NCBI GenBank assembly: GCA_027422505.1
Contig: JAPQWV010000002.1
Coordinates: forward strand, 26,638,501-26,702,500
Source of the DNA: Craterostigma plantagineum
Taxonomy: Eukaryota > Streptophyta > Magnoliopsida > Lamiales > Linderniaceae
Direction: 5' to 3'
Length of the DNA: 64,000 nt
The first letter of the stretch is position 1. Each line of letters starts with the position of its first letter. This document shows positions 35,890 through 47,328 of this stretch, one piece after another. The notes beneath the pieces were generated by a model. The model had not been told where the DNA came from, did not search any database, and saw only the letters and a program-made list of their open reading frames with translations. Both the position numbers and the translations under genes were made by a program.

Positions 35890-36052
35890 CCTTTAAATAC
35901 CCCCATCGAAGAACAACCTAATAGTCCAATATAAGAACCCCTCATAATCAATTTCACAACCCCTTAATAATAAATAAGACTACAACTTTTCTTTCTCATC
36001 TCAAAAGTAGTTTAATTGCTGTCGCCTTTTCATATATCGAAACTGAAAAAAG
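35890..36052 (+). promoter_or_regulatory. Core promoter and leader of the WOX gene
   Basis: TTTAAATAC at 35892-35900, in a C-rich setting, lies about 155 bases before the ATG and is a plausible TATA box. Confidence 0.4.
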
Positions 36053-37730
36053 ATGGATGATAATCATCGTCATCAGCTTATTCAAGACAAGCAACCAACC
36101 GAGGTTGTCCCCGAACCGCCGGACCAGCGAACCGAACCTGTACGGTCGAGGTGGACCCCAAAACCCGAGCAGATACTGATACTCGAATCCATCTTCAACA
36201 GTGGAATGGTCAACCCACCCAAGGAAGAAACAGTCAGAATCAGAAAGCTATTGGAAAAGTTTGGGCCCGTTGGAGACGCCAACGTTTTCTACTGGTTTCA
36301 GAATCGACGATCGAGGTCCAGGAGACGCCAGAGACAGATACAGGCCACCCTCAACGCCGCCGCCGCAGAAAGAGGAGGAGGAGGAGGAGATCCGCCGCCG
36401 ACGGTGGCTGCTGGCGGCGGAGGAAGAGCTGTAGATAATATTCATCATCCTTATTACAGCAGCAGCAGCAGTTCTACTTGGTCGTGTGAATATGGTGGGT
36501 TATTTATTTCTTGCTGGGGATTTATTAAGCGGCAGCGCCTATGCCAATATGAGGGCCGCCACAAGTTCTTCTTCTTCTTCTTCTTCTTCTTCTTCTTCTT
36601 CTTCTTCTTCTTCTTCTTCTTCTTCTTCTTCTTCTTCTTCTTCCTCCTCCTCCTCCTCCTCCTCCTCCTCCTCCTCCTCCTCCTCCTCCTCCTCCTTCTT
36701 CTTCTTCTAATTCGTGTGGTTTGGGATTATTAGATCATCGTGAAGATGGTGGTGGAGGATATGCTTATAATCATTCATACCAGGGGGCGAATAATCAAGA
36801 GATGGATCATAATTCATCAGCAATCATCTTTGGAAGAGCTTCTAATAATGATACTTCTGCTGGTTCTACGATGAATTATCAGTCTGGTAATTATATATTA
36901 TATACAAATTTTGCATGTTTATACGGGACAAGACAGGCGTCCAAATTGTAGTTTCTAGGTGTTTCCTTAAAAACCCTAAATCATCACATTAATGATGCTG
37001 CTGTCATTTCCCTTTTTATTGCAAATATTAATAATTGGGTTCAAAAAGAACTACATCAAGAGTGACCTAATTGTTATATTTCTTTTCAGGCGTAGGAGTG
37101 ATTACAGTGTTTATCAATGGAGTTGCAACAGAAGTTGGAAGAGGGCCTTTGGACATGAAATTAGCCATGTTTGGCGGAGGAGACTTTGTGCTCTATCATT
37201 CGTCAGGAATCCCACTTGAGGTCAATGACTATGGATTTCTGGTCCAAAGCTTGCAGCATGGTGAAAGCTATTTTCTGGTAATAAATTAATTAATAAAATG
37301 AAAGTAATTAATACTCCTACTAGAAAGATAAATTTATTCACGCATGCAACATTGATGTCCGAGTCAACGGGAAAACGTCTCAGCCCATTTTAATTGATAT
37401 TCTACATCTCATGTGATGTTGCACTGAAATCCATCATTTTTTGTCGTCATCACTCCCTGTTTTTGCGTGGAAAACTGAATACAGTTGTGTTTATTTAATG
37501 GTATATGAAGGAAATGCCAGCAATGATATGAAAGATGATCAATGCTCAGCTCAGAAGATGTGTCAATGAACTTCTGATCAGCCTTTTCTTTTCCATCACA
37601 GTTTTGAGACGAAAACCCTCAAAATTAATATGTCGTTGAACCCATGATCATATCATTTCTTGATAATATATATTGCTGAAAAGGTTGTGAATCTTGAAAT
37701 CGTTTTCAGGTTCCAAGACACACTCCTTGA
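36053..37730 (+). CDS. WOX11: WUSCHEL-related homeobox protein, WOX11/12 type, frame disturbed
   Basis: The WOX homeodomain starts near residue 30 ([20 protein letters not shown]) and runs to [18 protein letters not shown]; this spelling is that of the WOX11/12 branch. The C-terminal exons are also characteristic: a frame ending at 36886 (MNYQSG), an exon at 37090-37277 ([18 protein letters not shown], then [14 protein letters not shown]), and a last mini-exon 37710-37730 (VPRHTP, stop), with GT-AG joins in phase. Between them the frame changes twice: the homeodomain frame, a Ser-rich frame from about 36486, and the [13 protein letters not shown] frame after about 36700. The second change is at the end of a TTC/TCC run. 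WOX11/12 drive adventitious root founder cells in Arabidopsis and crown roots in rice. Either this copy is broken or the run was misread. Confidence 0.85.
36566..36708. repeat. (TTC)n(TCC)n microsatellite in WOX coding sequence
   Basis: About 140 bases of TTC, then TCC, then four TTC triplets. In the proper frame it would encode polyserine, common in WOX proteins. In the frame of the homeodomain it would give polyphenylalanine then polyleucine. Confidence 0.97.
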
Positions 37731-38645
37731 TAGAGATCAAGAAGGATGGATTAAGCTTCATTTTCCTATTATTTTCTCGTTTTGTTGTTAAGTTCTCCCT
37801 TTGCATTAAATTGTCTCTTCGGCTGCTTTTCGAAATTAAATGTTAAACGTCGATAATTACATTTCCCCCCCCCTATAATTTGGTGATTAATAAAATATTG
37901 TATTAGCTATATATGTGTCATCAGATGCGATATATCTATCTATTGCATTTAATGTATTTCACAAAATACATTGCATGTAGCAAATGTTTGATGTTTATTC
38001 GTAGGACATGCGCGTCCGCAAAACTATGGAAATACGGTCTCCGACGCGTTCATTTCCCTTCATACCGCAGTTACCGCTGCCCACGAATAAAGGTATATTC
38101 AATCAAATTCCTTTGGGGTGAAAAAAAAAAAGACTGAAATTTGAAGATTGCGTTTGGATTCGTATAGTTGAACGGAATCGAATGATTTAAAATTATGGAT
38201 TTTTAAAAATCATAACTTTAAATCCAAATCCATTGTTTGACAGACAGTAGGATTTCGAAATGCGGATTTCAAATGAAGGTCGAGCTCGAGAACGAACTCG
38301 ACTTCTAACTTTTCTTAAAAAGTTTAAAAAAGTACAAAATAAAATAAAAATGATATATAAAAAAAAGAAGCTTGTGAACCGACTTGCGAGCTTTCGGGCA
38401 CCCACCAGTGAGACCGACTCGGCTCATTCGCGAGCCCGTAACTAGCTCGAGGCGGCTCATCGAGCTCAACTCATCGTTCACCTTCTACTTATTTTATTAT
38501 TTTATTATTTTCTACTTTATTATTGTTATTATTACTACTATTCTTATATTTATGAAAAACGCATGATGTGCTCAACTTTGCATTTCGAAAACGCACCATT
38601 TGATATGGATTTCAAATCGACGATTAATAAGCGTTTAGATTTAAC
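37731..38645. other. WOX 3' flank; partly copied elsewhere
   Basis: Holds the WOX 3' UTR. Stretches at 37920-38120 recur in diverged form at 44690-44840 behind a copied WOX end. No other gene is visible. Open frames near 38193-38566 are not supported. Confidence 0.5.
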
Positions 38646-38968
38646 TAGGGGTGTTCCTTCGGTTATAACCGAACCGAACCGAACTTTCGGTTAACCGAAA
38701 GTTCGATTCGAGGATTTCATAAACCGAAAACCGAACCGAAATATTTCGGTTCGGTTTCGGTTTTTACCGAATTTTTTCGGTTCGGTTCGGTTCGGTTAAC
38801 CGACCGAAAAACCGAATTTTAATAAAAGAAATAAAAAAATATATAAACATGATTTATATTATAAAAATATACTATCATATGTAGAATTGTATAAAAATAT
38901 TTAATTTAGCTAATTTTGTAATATTTTATTTAATATGTTAATATGATTTAAATTATAAAAAATATATT

Positions 38969-39003
<35 letters not shown>

Positions 39004-39318
39004 ATAATATTTTGAATAATTTTTTTCATATTTTATAACATATGGTGGATATATTATTACTATAAAACATATAATAATATATGATTATATATTTTATATA
39101 ATTATATATATGTATAGAAAAATAAAAAGTAATAATAAATTCGGTTTTTCGGTTCGGTTCGGTTTACCGAGGTAGTAAACCGAAACCGAACCGAATTTTA
39201 TTCGGTTATCAAAATGAAAACCGAACCGAACCGAAAAATTTCGGTTCTGTATTCGGTTCGAACAGAAACTTCGGTTTCGGTTCGGTTCGGTCGGTTAACC
39301 GACATTTGAACACCCCTA
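38646..39318. mobile_element. hAT-type MITE, CGGTTCGGTT-rich ends
   Basis: Terminal inverted repeats TAGGGGTGTTC and GAACACCCCTA are flanked by a perfect 8-bp duplication GATTTAAC (38638-38645 and 39319-39326). Subterminal tracts repeat GGTTCGGTT and AACCGAACCG words, candidate transposase-binding arrays. The 350-bp core is almost pure AT, with a TA-run near 38974-38998. No coding. Confidence 0.92.
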
Positions 39319-39326
39319 GATTTAAC

Positions 39327-40252
39327 CTCGGATTTGAACGAAATCGAAATCCAAATTCGCTCGATTGCCAACGGAAAATTAGGGGAAAACCCGTATTTCA
39401 AATCGAAATCCAAAATCCAAATGGGCCATTAGTTTTAACAATAATAAATCTATACCCAAGTGATATTTTTTCCCTCGAAATATAATGCCGTGATTTTTTT
39501 CCCAGAAAAAAATGAGTTGCTTTAATATACCCAAGTGACCAGCATTATATGTTGAGATACTTACACAGGATATTAATAGGTTAATTTGTAAGTTAGAATA
39601 AACGAGGAACGATGTTATATGTTTCTGTATACATCGTCATCATCAGGTAGCTAAGGTTGATAGAAAAAGCTTGTATTATTCTTTTACAATTGAGGATAAT
39701 CTCATTTATATAGCTAACTTATTTATTTGTTGATAATAGCTAATTTTTTTGTCACTTCCAGGCTAAAATATGATCGGTTTGGTTGGGCTCGTTGATTCCA
39801 TGTCAGGATACAAAATACATGAGTAAAACACAAACGAGACTTTTGTTTAGCTGCTATTCGAAGAACAAAATGCGTGTCACCTTCTGTCGTTATTTGATCA
39901 CGTGATCAGAGGTTTCGCCATCTGTCAGTACATTTCATTTTTGCAAAATAAAAGATACATTTTCCTTTTTGAAATTTCATAATTCACTTCACCCCGACTC
40001 CCATCTCTCCCAAATCCCAATGAAGATCTTTCATATCCAGCGTAGTTTTTCATCAAGAGCGTTTCTCGAGAAGGCACTGAAGGATTTGAGAGTTGAAAAG
40101 GCATTAAACGACGAACCAAGTGAGATTACCTTTTTACAGAAACGCCTAAATAGTTTCGTAGTTGGTAACATAGTGTGTAGCCTTTATTAATCAATTTGTA
40201 TCATTGAAGAGCTGTTTTGCTACTGTATGGGTTCTTTCTTTCAGAGCGGAGA
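39327..40252. repeat. Mosaic repeat, copy of 43440-44110, with an exon-1-like piece
   Basis: From about 39450 this resembles 43440-44110 (shared words include ACAATTGAGGATAATCTCAT and CTTCTGTCGTTA), and 60960-61340 is an inverted relative. A stretch at 39838-39890 resembles part of the PPR gene around 55930-55990 (ACAAACGAGA, GCTGCT, TTCGAAGAA). An ATG at 40021 opens a 37-residue stretch (MKIFHIQRSFSSRAFLEK...) that ends at a donor-like GTGAGA and has a diverged relative at 43994 (MKIFKIHRSISS, then a stop). What gene it came from is not recognised. Confidence 0.6.
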
Positions 40253-42880
40253 AAGTAAAAGCAAACAATGTTACATAGCAAACACAACGCTTATGAAATC
40301 TTCACCTAATAATAAAATCTAGTAATTTTTAATATGATTCATATAAGATAAACCCAGCTAATAATAATGGAATATTCACATAATAATATTCCATATAAAT
40401 AATACGAAACGCTGTCAATTTACATTATGCAAAGTAAAATATAAAATACATTTAGATATTATTTCCCGTAATGTTTTTCAATTTAAACATTATATTAAGT
40501 TGGCCGAGCAAATCAAGAAAGGGAAACAAATTCCGGGTAGGTCGTCTGCCTCTCCTATCATCTCCAGCTCAGGGATAAAGAAAGGAATATACACCCTTCC
40601 AGAAAAAGATGAGGCAAAAGCTATCAAGTTCAATAGCCGAAAGAGGGCAGGTAACTTGTTTATATATTTATTGATTCATTCACATATTTATTCAGTTACT
40701 ACAAATTCTTATGATTTTCATTATATTTTCTTAGAGTACGCAACTCTTATCACTTTAGCACAAGATTTTTAAAGCGGGAAAAAAGATAGGTAACTTCTAT
40801 ATTCATTTCTACATTCACGATCTCTTTTTTCCTTTATATTTTAGTTATTGTGTTACGGATGGATAAAGATTATATGATAAGATTGTAACGATGTTGTTGA
40901 GTTTCTGTTTGTTGCTGGCAGATGAGAGAGAATGAGATGTTTAGAGGATCTCGAGAACTACTACGTTCAATTAATAAGCTAAATCTCTATTGTTTTTCTC
41001 AAACAGAGGCCTTTCATGCATGTCTTCGTTCTTCCTATTTATATTAATTGTGATGCGTATATATAATCAATCATATGGAAATATTGCGCAAAACAACTAC
41101 CGAACAAAGACAAACAATGTTATATAGCAAACACAACTCATATGAAATCTTCACCTAATAACGAAAACATAATAATATTCCATATAAATAATACGAAATA
41201 TTCTCAATTTACATTATGCAAAGTAAAATATAAAATACATTTTGATATTATTTCCCGTAATGTTTTTCAATTTAAACATTATATTAAGTTGGCCGAGCAA
41301 ATCAAGAAAGGGAAACAAATTCCGGGTAGGTCGTCAGCCTCTCCTATCATTTCCAGCTCAGGGATAAAGAAAGGAATATACATCCTTCCAGAAAAAGATG
41401 AGGCAAAAGCTATCAAGTTCAATAGCCAAAAGAGGGCCGGTAACTAGTTTATATATTTATTGATTCATTCACATATTTATTCAGTTACTACAAATTTCTT
41501 ATGATTTTCATTATATTTTCTTAGAGTACGCAACTCTTATCACTTTAGCACAAGATTTTTAAAGCGGGAAAAAAGAGAGGTAACTTCTATATTAATTTCT
41601 AGATTCACGATCTCGTTTTTCCTTTATATTTTAGTGATGTTGTTGAGTTTCTGTTTGTTGCTGGCAGATGAGAGAGAATGAGATGTTTAGAGGATCTCTA
41701 GAACCACTACGTTCAATTAATAAGCTAAATCTCTATCGTTTTTCTCAAACAGAGGTCTTTCATGCATGTCTTGGTTCTTCCTATTTATAGTAATTGTTAT
41801 GCGTATATATAATCAATCATATGGAAATATTGCGCAAAACAACTACCGGAACAAAGACAAACAATGTTATATAGCAAACATAACTCATATGAAACCTTCA
41901 CCTAATAACGAAAACATAATAATATTCCATATAAATAATACGAAACGTTCTCAATTTACATTATGCAAAGTAAAATATAAAATACATTTTGATACTATTT
42001 CCCGTAATGTTTTTCAATTTAAACATTATATTAAGTTGGCCGAGCAAATCAAGAAAGGGAAACAAATTCCGGGTAGGTCGTCTGCCTCTCCTATCATCTC
42101 CAGCTCAGGGATAAAGAAAGGAATATACACCCTTCCAGAAAAAGATGAGGCAAAAGCTATCAAATCAATAGCCAAAAGAGGGCAGGTAACTAGTTTATAT
42201 ATTTATTGATTCATTCACATATTTATTCAGTTACTACAAATTTCTTATGATTTTCATTTTTCTTAGAGTACGCAACTCTTATCACTTTAGCACAAGATTT
42301 TTAAAGTGGGAAAAAAGAGAGGTAACTTCTATATTCATTTCTACATTCACGATCTCTTTTTTCCTTTATATTTTAGTTATTGTGTTACGGATGGATAAAG
42401 ATTATATGATAAGATTGTAGTGATGTTGTTGAGTTTCTGTTTGTTGCTGGCAGATGAGAGAGAATGAGATGTTTAGAGGATCTCGAGAACTACTACGTTC
42501 AATTAATAAGCTAAATCTCTGTCGTTTTTCTCAAACAGAGGCCTTTCATGCATGTCTTGGTTCTTCCTATTTATATTAATTGTGATGCGTATATATAATC
42601 AATCATATGGAAATATTGCGCAAAACAACTACCGGAACAAAGACAAACAATGTTATATAGCAAACACAACTCATATGAAATCTTCACCTAATAATAAATC
42701 TAGTAATTATTAATATGATTCATCTAAGATAAACCTAACTAGTAATAATGAAATCTTCACATGATAATATATCATATAAGTAATACGAAACGTTCTTAAT
42801 TTACATTATGCAGAGTATAATATAAAATACATTTTGATATTATTTCCCTTAATGTTTTTCAATTTAAACATTATAGTAGG
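40253..42880 (+). repeat. Tandem array of about 3.3 units (750-850 bp) carrying exon-like segments
   Basis: The marker AACAATGTTA(C/T)ATAGCAAAC starts units near 40264, 41113, 41860 and 42646; the fourth unit stops after about 235 bp. Each full unit has two exon-like segments with splice-like borders. The first (40500-40650, 41289-41439, 42036-42185) encodes LAEQIKKGKQIPGRSSASP, then GIKKGIY(T/I)LPEKDEA, and ends at G|GTAACT. The second (40735-40789 in unit 1, with equivalents) follows TTAG and begins EYATLITLAQ, then ends before GTAACTTC. Phase 1 is shared by both. The third copy has a 1-base deletion and the second segment has an early stop, so the units are not functional genes as they stand. 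I do not recognise the family. Confidence 0.75.
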
Positions 42881-43440
42881 TGGCAATTTTTGTTATCAGC
42901 AATAACTAATTTTGTAGAAATAAATATGTTATCAAATTGAGGGACTAAATATTAGGTGTGTCTTATATTCATTTGCATTAAGATGGGAAACGGTATATTA
43001 ACAATGGGACAGCCTGTAATGAAGATATCAGAATTGTTAATCGTTGCACCACAAGGGCAAACAAAACTCATATATTTTCGTTCACTTCATCACCATCTTC
43101 TCACTCACCCATATTCTGCCCTACTACATCTTCTCTAACTCACACATCTTCCCCACTCCATCTTCACTAACATTATGTTTAGGAAGATTTTAAAAACCAT
43201 TTTAGCATAACGTCAAAACCGTTCGATCTGGGAACAAATATCTTACAGATGTGCGTGGTCCAAAACTTTCAAGCATTGACTCCAACAAAGAAAAAAAAGT
43301 GAGGTGACTTTCAAACATCATTTTGCTCATACTCAGTTTGCATATACTCACATGTACCATATTTTTATGATTTTCTTTACTTAATAACGGATAGGTGTTT
43401 TTAGTAGATTTCTCTAAAACCATGAGTATCCATTTACATA
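42881..43440. repeat. Mosaic repeat continuing beyond the array
   Basis: Resembles 45535-45760 (for example ATTGAGGG.ACTAAATATTA, TTTGCATTAAGATGG, ATATTAACAATGGG, CACACATCTTCCCC) and, inverted, 59820-60060. It may be a promoter and leader of the unknown amplified gene: near 43175 an ATG opens MFRKILKTILA and a stop. Confidence 0.5.
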
Positions 43441-44590
43441 TGAGATATACCCAAGTGAACACGATTTTATCTTGAGATAACTTACACAGGGATAATAATA
43501 GGTTAACTTTAAAATTAGAATAAACGGGGAAAGACGATGTGTTTTTGTATACATCAACATCATGTAGCTATGGTTGATAGAAAAAAGCTTGTATTATTCT
43601 TTTACAATTGAGGATAATCTCATTTATATAGTTATAGTTATGTATTTGTTGATAATAGCTAATTGTTTTGGCCACATCCAGGATATAACATGATCCGTTT
43701 GGGTTCGTTGATTCCAAGTCAGGATACAAAATACATGAGTAAATAACAAACGAGAGGCCTTTTATTTAGCTGTTATTCGAAGAAACAAATATGTGTCACC
43801 TTCTGTCGTTACTTGATCACGTGATCAGATGTTTCTTTTAGATGTCATATGTCATTACATTTTTTGCAAAACTAAAATATATAAAATATATTTATGAAAG
43901 CGTGAGATACTATTGGCATTTGGTAGTACGGTATTGTTCTCATATTCACTTCATCCTCACTCACCCATCTTTCCCATTCCATTTCTTTCCCAATGAAGAT
44001 TTTTAAAATCCACCGTAGCATTTCGTCATAAGTGTTTCTGGAGAATCTTAGCGCACAATATCTGAAGGATGTGAGAGCTGCAAAAGTTTTAAACGACGAG
44101 CCAGGACCTTCACACATTGCTCATACTATTTTTTTGCATATTTATTATCTTTATTTGTGTACAACTTTCTTATTAGATTTTGCTCGTGGGTCTCCATGTT
44201 ATTCAAGTAAGATGATGATGCGATGGCCAGATCAGATTTGCTTTTGCATATATACCATATTTAACTAGAAAAGGGATAATTGACGTCATGGACTGTAATG
44301 GTCATTTCAAACGATCTTTTTTAGATCGAGATTAATAATTATTAGTTATTTATTATTATATGTCACATCCTATTTCCACTCCTATCATCTCGTACTCGTG
44401 GATAAAAGGGATTAAGAAAGGAATATTCATCCTTTCGGAAAAGGAGGAGGCTCCTATAAATTTTGTATGATGTTAATCATTTTTTCTTATGTTTTAGTTA
44501 GAGTACCCATTTTGTATCTCTGTGGCACAACTTAAAACGGGGTTTACGAAAATAGAGGTAACTTCTTTCTTATCTAATGGAATGTTGTTG
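43441..44590 (+). pseudogene. Diverged copy of the unknown exon-bearing unit
   Basis: Parallels 39450-40120 and then the array: an exon-1-like piece at 43994-44102 (ending AAKVLNDEPG), an exon-like stretch at 44376-44460 (GIKKGIFILSEKEEA), and a second at about 44500-44556 (EYPFCISVAQLKTG) ending before GTAACTTC. Splice-like borders are kept although the sequence has diverged. Function unknown. Confidence 0.55.
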
Positions 44591-44870
44591 TTAATTTCTT
44601 TTTTAATATATATTGCTAAAATGGCTGTGAATGTTGAAATCATTCTCAGGTTTCAAGACGCACTCCTTGATAGAGATCACGACGCGATATATCTATATCT
44701 TGCATTGCATTTAGTATATACATTGCCGGTACATGGCATCAGAACATACACTGCACTAAAAATGTTTGATGTTTCGTCGGACATGTGCATGACAATATGT
44801 ATAATAATATGGAAAGGGTACATTCAATCAAACCCCTGTGGGATGCAAATAAATTTTGGAATTGTCAAAG
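44591..44870 (+). pseudogene. Diverged copy of the WOX last exon and 3' flank
   Basis: 44600-44690 matches 37660-37735 (shared word ACTCCTTGATAGAGATCA and the acceptor TTCTCAG/TTTTCAG before it). 44692-44840 matches 37920-38120 (GCGATATATCTAT, AAATGTTTGATGTTT, ATTCAATCAAA). About 190 bp between are missing. An open frame crosses the region by chance. Confidence 0.8.
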
Positions 44871-45768
44871 CAACTTGTTGTTTTGAAGATCCTAGATTAT
44901 CCTCACTCAAAGCTGTTTAACTCGACTTTTACCTTAGTATCCAACACCTTTAAATCTAATATTATTATTATTTTCACAAATAGATTTATTTAATGATTGA
45001 TTTTTTTAACTGTTCAATTCAAATATCAAACTTTTTTCATTTATATTTAAATCAATCTACACTTTTACCCTTAACTTCGAAATGTTAATATTTTTAATAC
45101 AAATAATTACATAATATAAGTATTTTCTTATCAATATACACAAATTGACTTGAATAACAAAATAGTAACAATTATGTAAAGATTAAAATTATATTTTACA
45201 TCATTCCATTATATATTATCGATAGTACAATTAGAGCACAAATGTTTTAATCTATATATTATATAAGTGTGAGGGTCATAAAAGATTGGAATGGCAGGTG
45301 TGTTTATCTTTTGGGCCTTCACTATAATAATATTAATTTTACAAATCCGTCTATATACATACACATAATATTAAAATTAAATTTATAATTTCACATATTG
45401 AAAACATTGAAATATAAAACAATGATATATCAAACACACTTTATCAAATTACATTTTGCAAAATTAAAATATAAGATACATTTTTAGAAAGTGAGATATT
45501 ATTTCTCGTATTGTTTCCAATTTAAACATTATGTTTGGTGGCAGTATTGTATTAGAAATAATTAACTTGGTAGAAATGAATATATTATCAAATTGAGGGC
45601 ACTAAATATTAAGCGTGTTTTATATTTATTTGCATTAAGATGGACAAATGATATATTAACAATGGGGCAGCCCAAAGTTAAATAAAGGGCAAGCGCAACT
45701 CATGTATTTCTTCATTCATTTCATCACCATCTTCTGACCTAATGCATCTTTTCTCACTCACACATCTT
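44871..45768. repeat. Mosaic repeat, relative of 42650-43140
   Basis: 45420-45765 follows the same order of words as 42770-43145 (TACATTTTGCAAAATTAAAA, TTTCTCGTATTGTTT.CAATTTAAACATTAT, TTGAGGGCACTAAATATTAA). 44940-45400 is AT-rich without recognised content. Confidence 0.55.
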
Positions 45769-46630
45769 GGACTTTTTAACAAAATAATAAAAAAATATAA
45801 AGCATTAACAAAATAATTAAGAAATCAAAACCATTAATAAAATAGAGATTTTCGTATCCTATTTATACGAGTTAGTAACTCGTAATAACAGTATATGAGT
45901 TACTTGTCCACGGTGGCTTGCGTGGAGATTTCAAGTAACTCGTAATCAAAAGATACGAGTTACTCCTCTTTTGTTATTTTTTTTTCTTTTTTTTGTTTTA
46001 ACTTATTTTATATTTATTAATTATATAATCCACCAAATCATAAAATCATCATTATCTCATGTGATTTACATAATAAAAATCAACAAACGCGTCTAATTTA
46101 TTGTTTGTTTCGCTACGATTAAAATGATATGCATTTCTTATATTTTTCAAATATCGAAAATTTTTAATTATTTTTATAAGGTTAGGAATTCTTGAAACAA
46201 ACAATAAGATTAAATAATTAAATATTTCCGATATTTGAAAATAAAAGATATGCATATCATTTTAATCGTAGTGAAACAAACAATAAATTAGATGCGTTTG
46301 TTGATTTTTATTATGTAAATCACATGAGATAATGATGATTTTATGATTTGATGGATTATATAATTAATAAATATAAAATTAGTTAAAAAACAAAAAATAA
46401 AAAAATAAAAACAAAAAGAAAAAAAAAAAGAGAAGTAACTCGTATGTTTTCGTTACGAGTTACTTGATATGAGTCATTATGCCACATGGACAAGTAACTC
46501 GTATACTGTTATTACGAGTTACTAATTCGTAAAAACAGGATACGAAAATCTCTATTTTATTAATGGTTTTGATTTCTTATTTATTTTGTTAATGCTTTAT
46601 ATTTTATTTATTATTTTATTAAAAACCCCC
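45769..46630. mobile_element. MULE-type foldback element (862 bp)
   Basis: Almost the whole element is one inverted repeat, about 410-bp arms around a short spacer near 46200. It inserted between two copies of ACACATCTT (45760-45768 and 46631-46639), a 9-bp target duplication as in Mutator-like elements; related unoccupied sequence is seen at 43139. Each arm carries AGTAACTCGTA/TACGAGTTACT palindromic words. Noncoding. A transcript would fold into a very long hairpin. Confidence 0.9.
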
Positions 46631-46739
46631 ACACATCTTCCCCATTCCATCTTCTCACTAAATCATTATATTTAGAAGATTTTTAAAAACCATTTATCCT
46701 CCTAGCAAGCCATCACTGACTCAACTGAGATATTAATAA

Positions 46740-47328
46740 ATGCAGCACCACCTAACAAAGGGGGATATCTCTTCTTCTACTGGACAAGCAAAGGAAGAAC
46801 TATTGCAGCAGGCATTTGCTTGTAACAATCTATTAATCTACTAATGCATTCATCGGTGAAACAAAGCATAAAGTTATGACTGACCTTTGTAAATAAAGCC
46901 TCTCTAGCCTTAGAAACTGCCGAGAGTGCAAGTTGGTTTAAGCGGTCAAAATTCTGATCGGCCATTGCTTGCTTGTCGAATATGGCATCTGAGAGAACAA
47001 GTCCTAAGGCTGATACTCCTTGAGAAAGGTACTGACCTACTGAGTCTGAGCAGAGAAAATAAACCGATTTTCTTGAGCCAACAATCCTAAGCAATGGGCA
47101 AAAAATAAACAAGAGAAGAACTAAACAAAATGTGCAAGTAATCCTTCAGAAATCTGACCCAATGTTCAACAATGCTTTGGGCTCGTAGGCAAGCAATAAT
47201 AGCCGATTCTTGAATATCCATCAAGACTCTGTCAGCAACACAATCAGTGTTCTACAGAGCAGTTCCCACGAGAATTGTTCAAGAGTGTACGAGGAGAAAA
47301 ACAAGTGAAGGGCTTGTTTTTACAGAAA
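46740..47328 (-). pseudogene. Deleted copy of the KDPG-aldolase-like gene
   Basis: On the minus strand this carries relatives of the first exon (about 47175-47324), then jumps at 47167/47170 to the donor side of exon 7, and continues through intron 7, exon 8 (46890-47056, with LSDAIFDKQAMADQNFDR) and exon 9 (to about 46742, SSFACPVEEE). Exons 2-7, holding the Schiff-base lysine, are missing. It is otherwise very close to 56872-58480. The upstream end of exon 1, including the ATG, is replaced by other sequence at about 47325. Confidence 0.88.

Noticed and set aside
36486..36733. Polyserine and polyphenylalanine/polyleucine open frames as separate proteins
   Set aside because: They are readings of one TTC/TCC microsatellite inside the WOX gene. 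Only the serine reading makes sense in the family.
38646..39318. CGGTTCGGTT tracts as a simple tandem repeat locus
   Set aside because: They are the subterminal parts of an element with inverted ends and a perfect 8-bp duplication.
40253..42880. CRISPR-like or satellite array
   Set aside because: Units are 750-850 bp and complex, with exon-like segments. There are no short direct repeats with unique spacers, and this is plant DNA.
44522..44920. 132-codon open frame with hydrophobic stretches as a membrane protein
   Set aside because: It crosses an exon-like segment and a copied WOX 3' flank, both recognisable from elsewhere, so the frame is accidental.
46052..46255. Minus-strand frame in the foldback centre
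   Set aside because: It lies within a long noncoding inverted repeat and has AT-driven composition.
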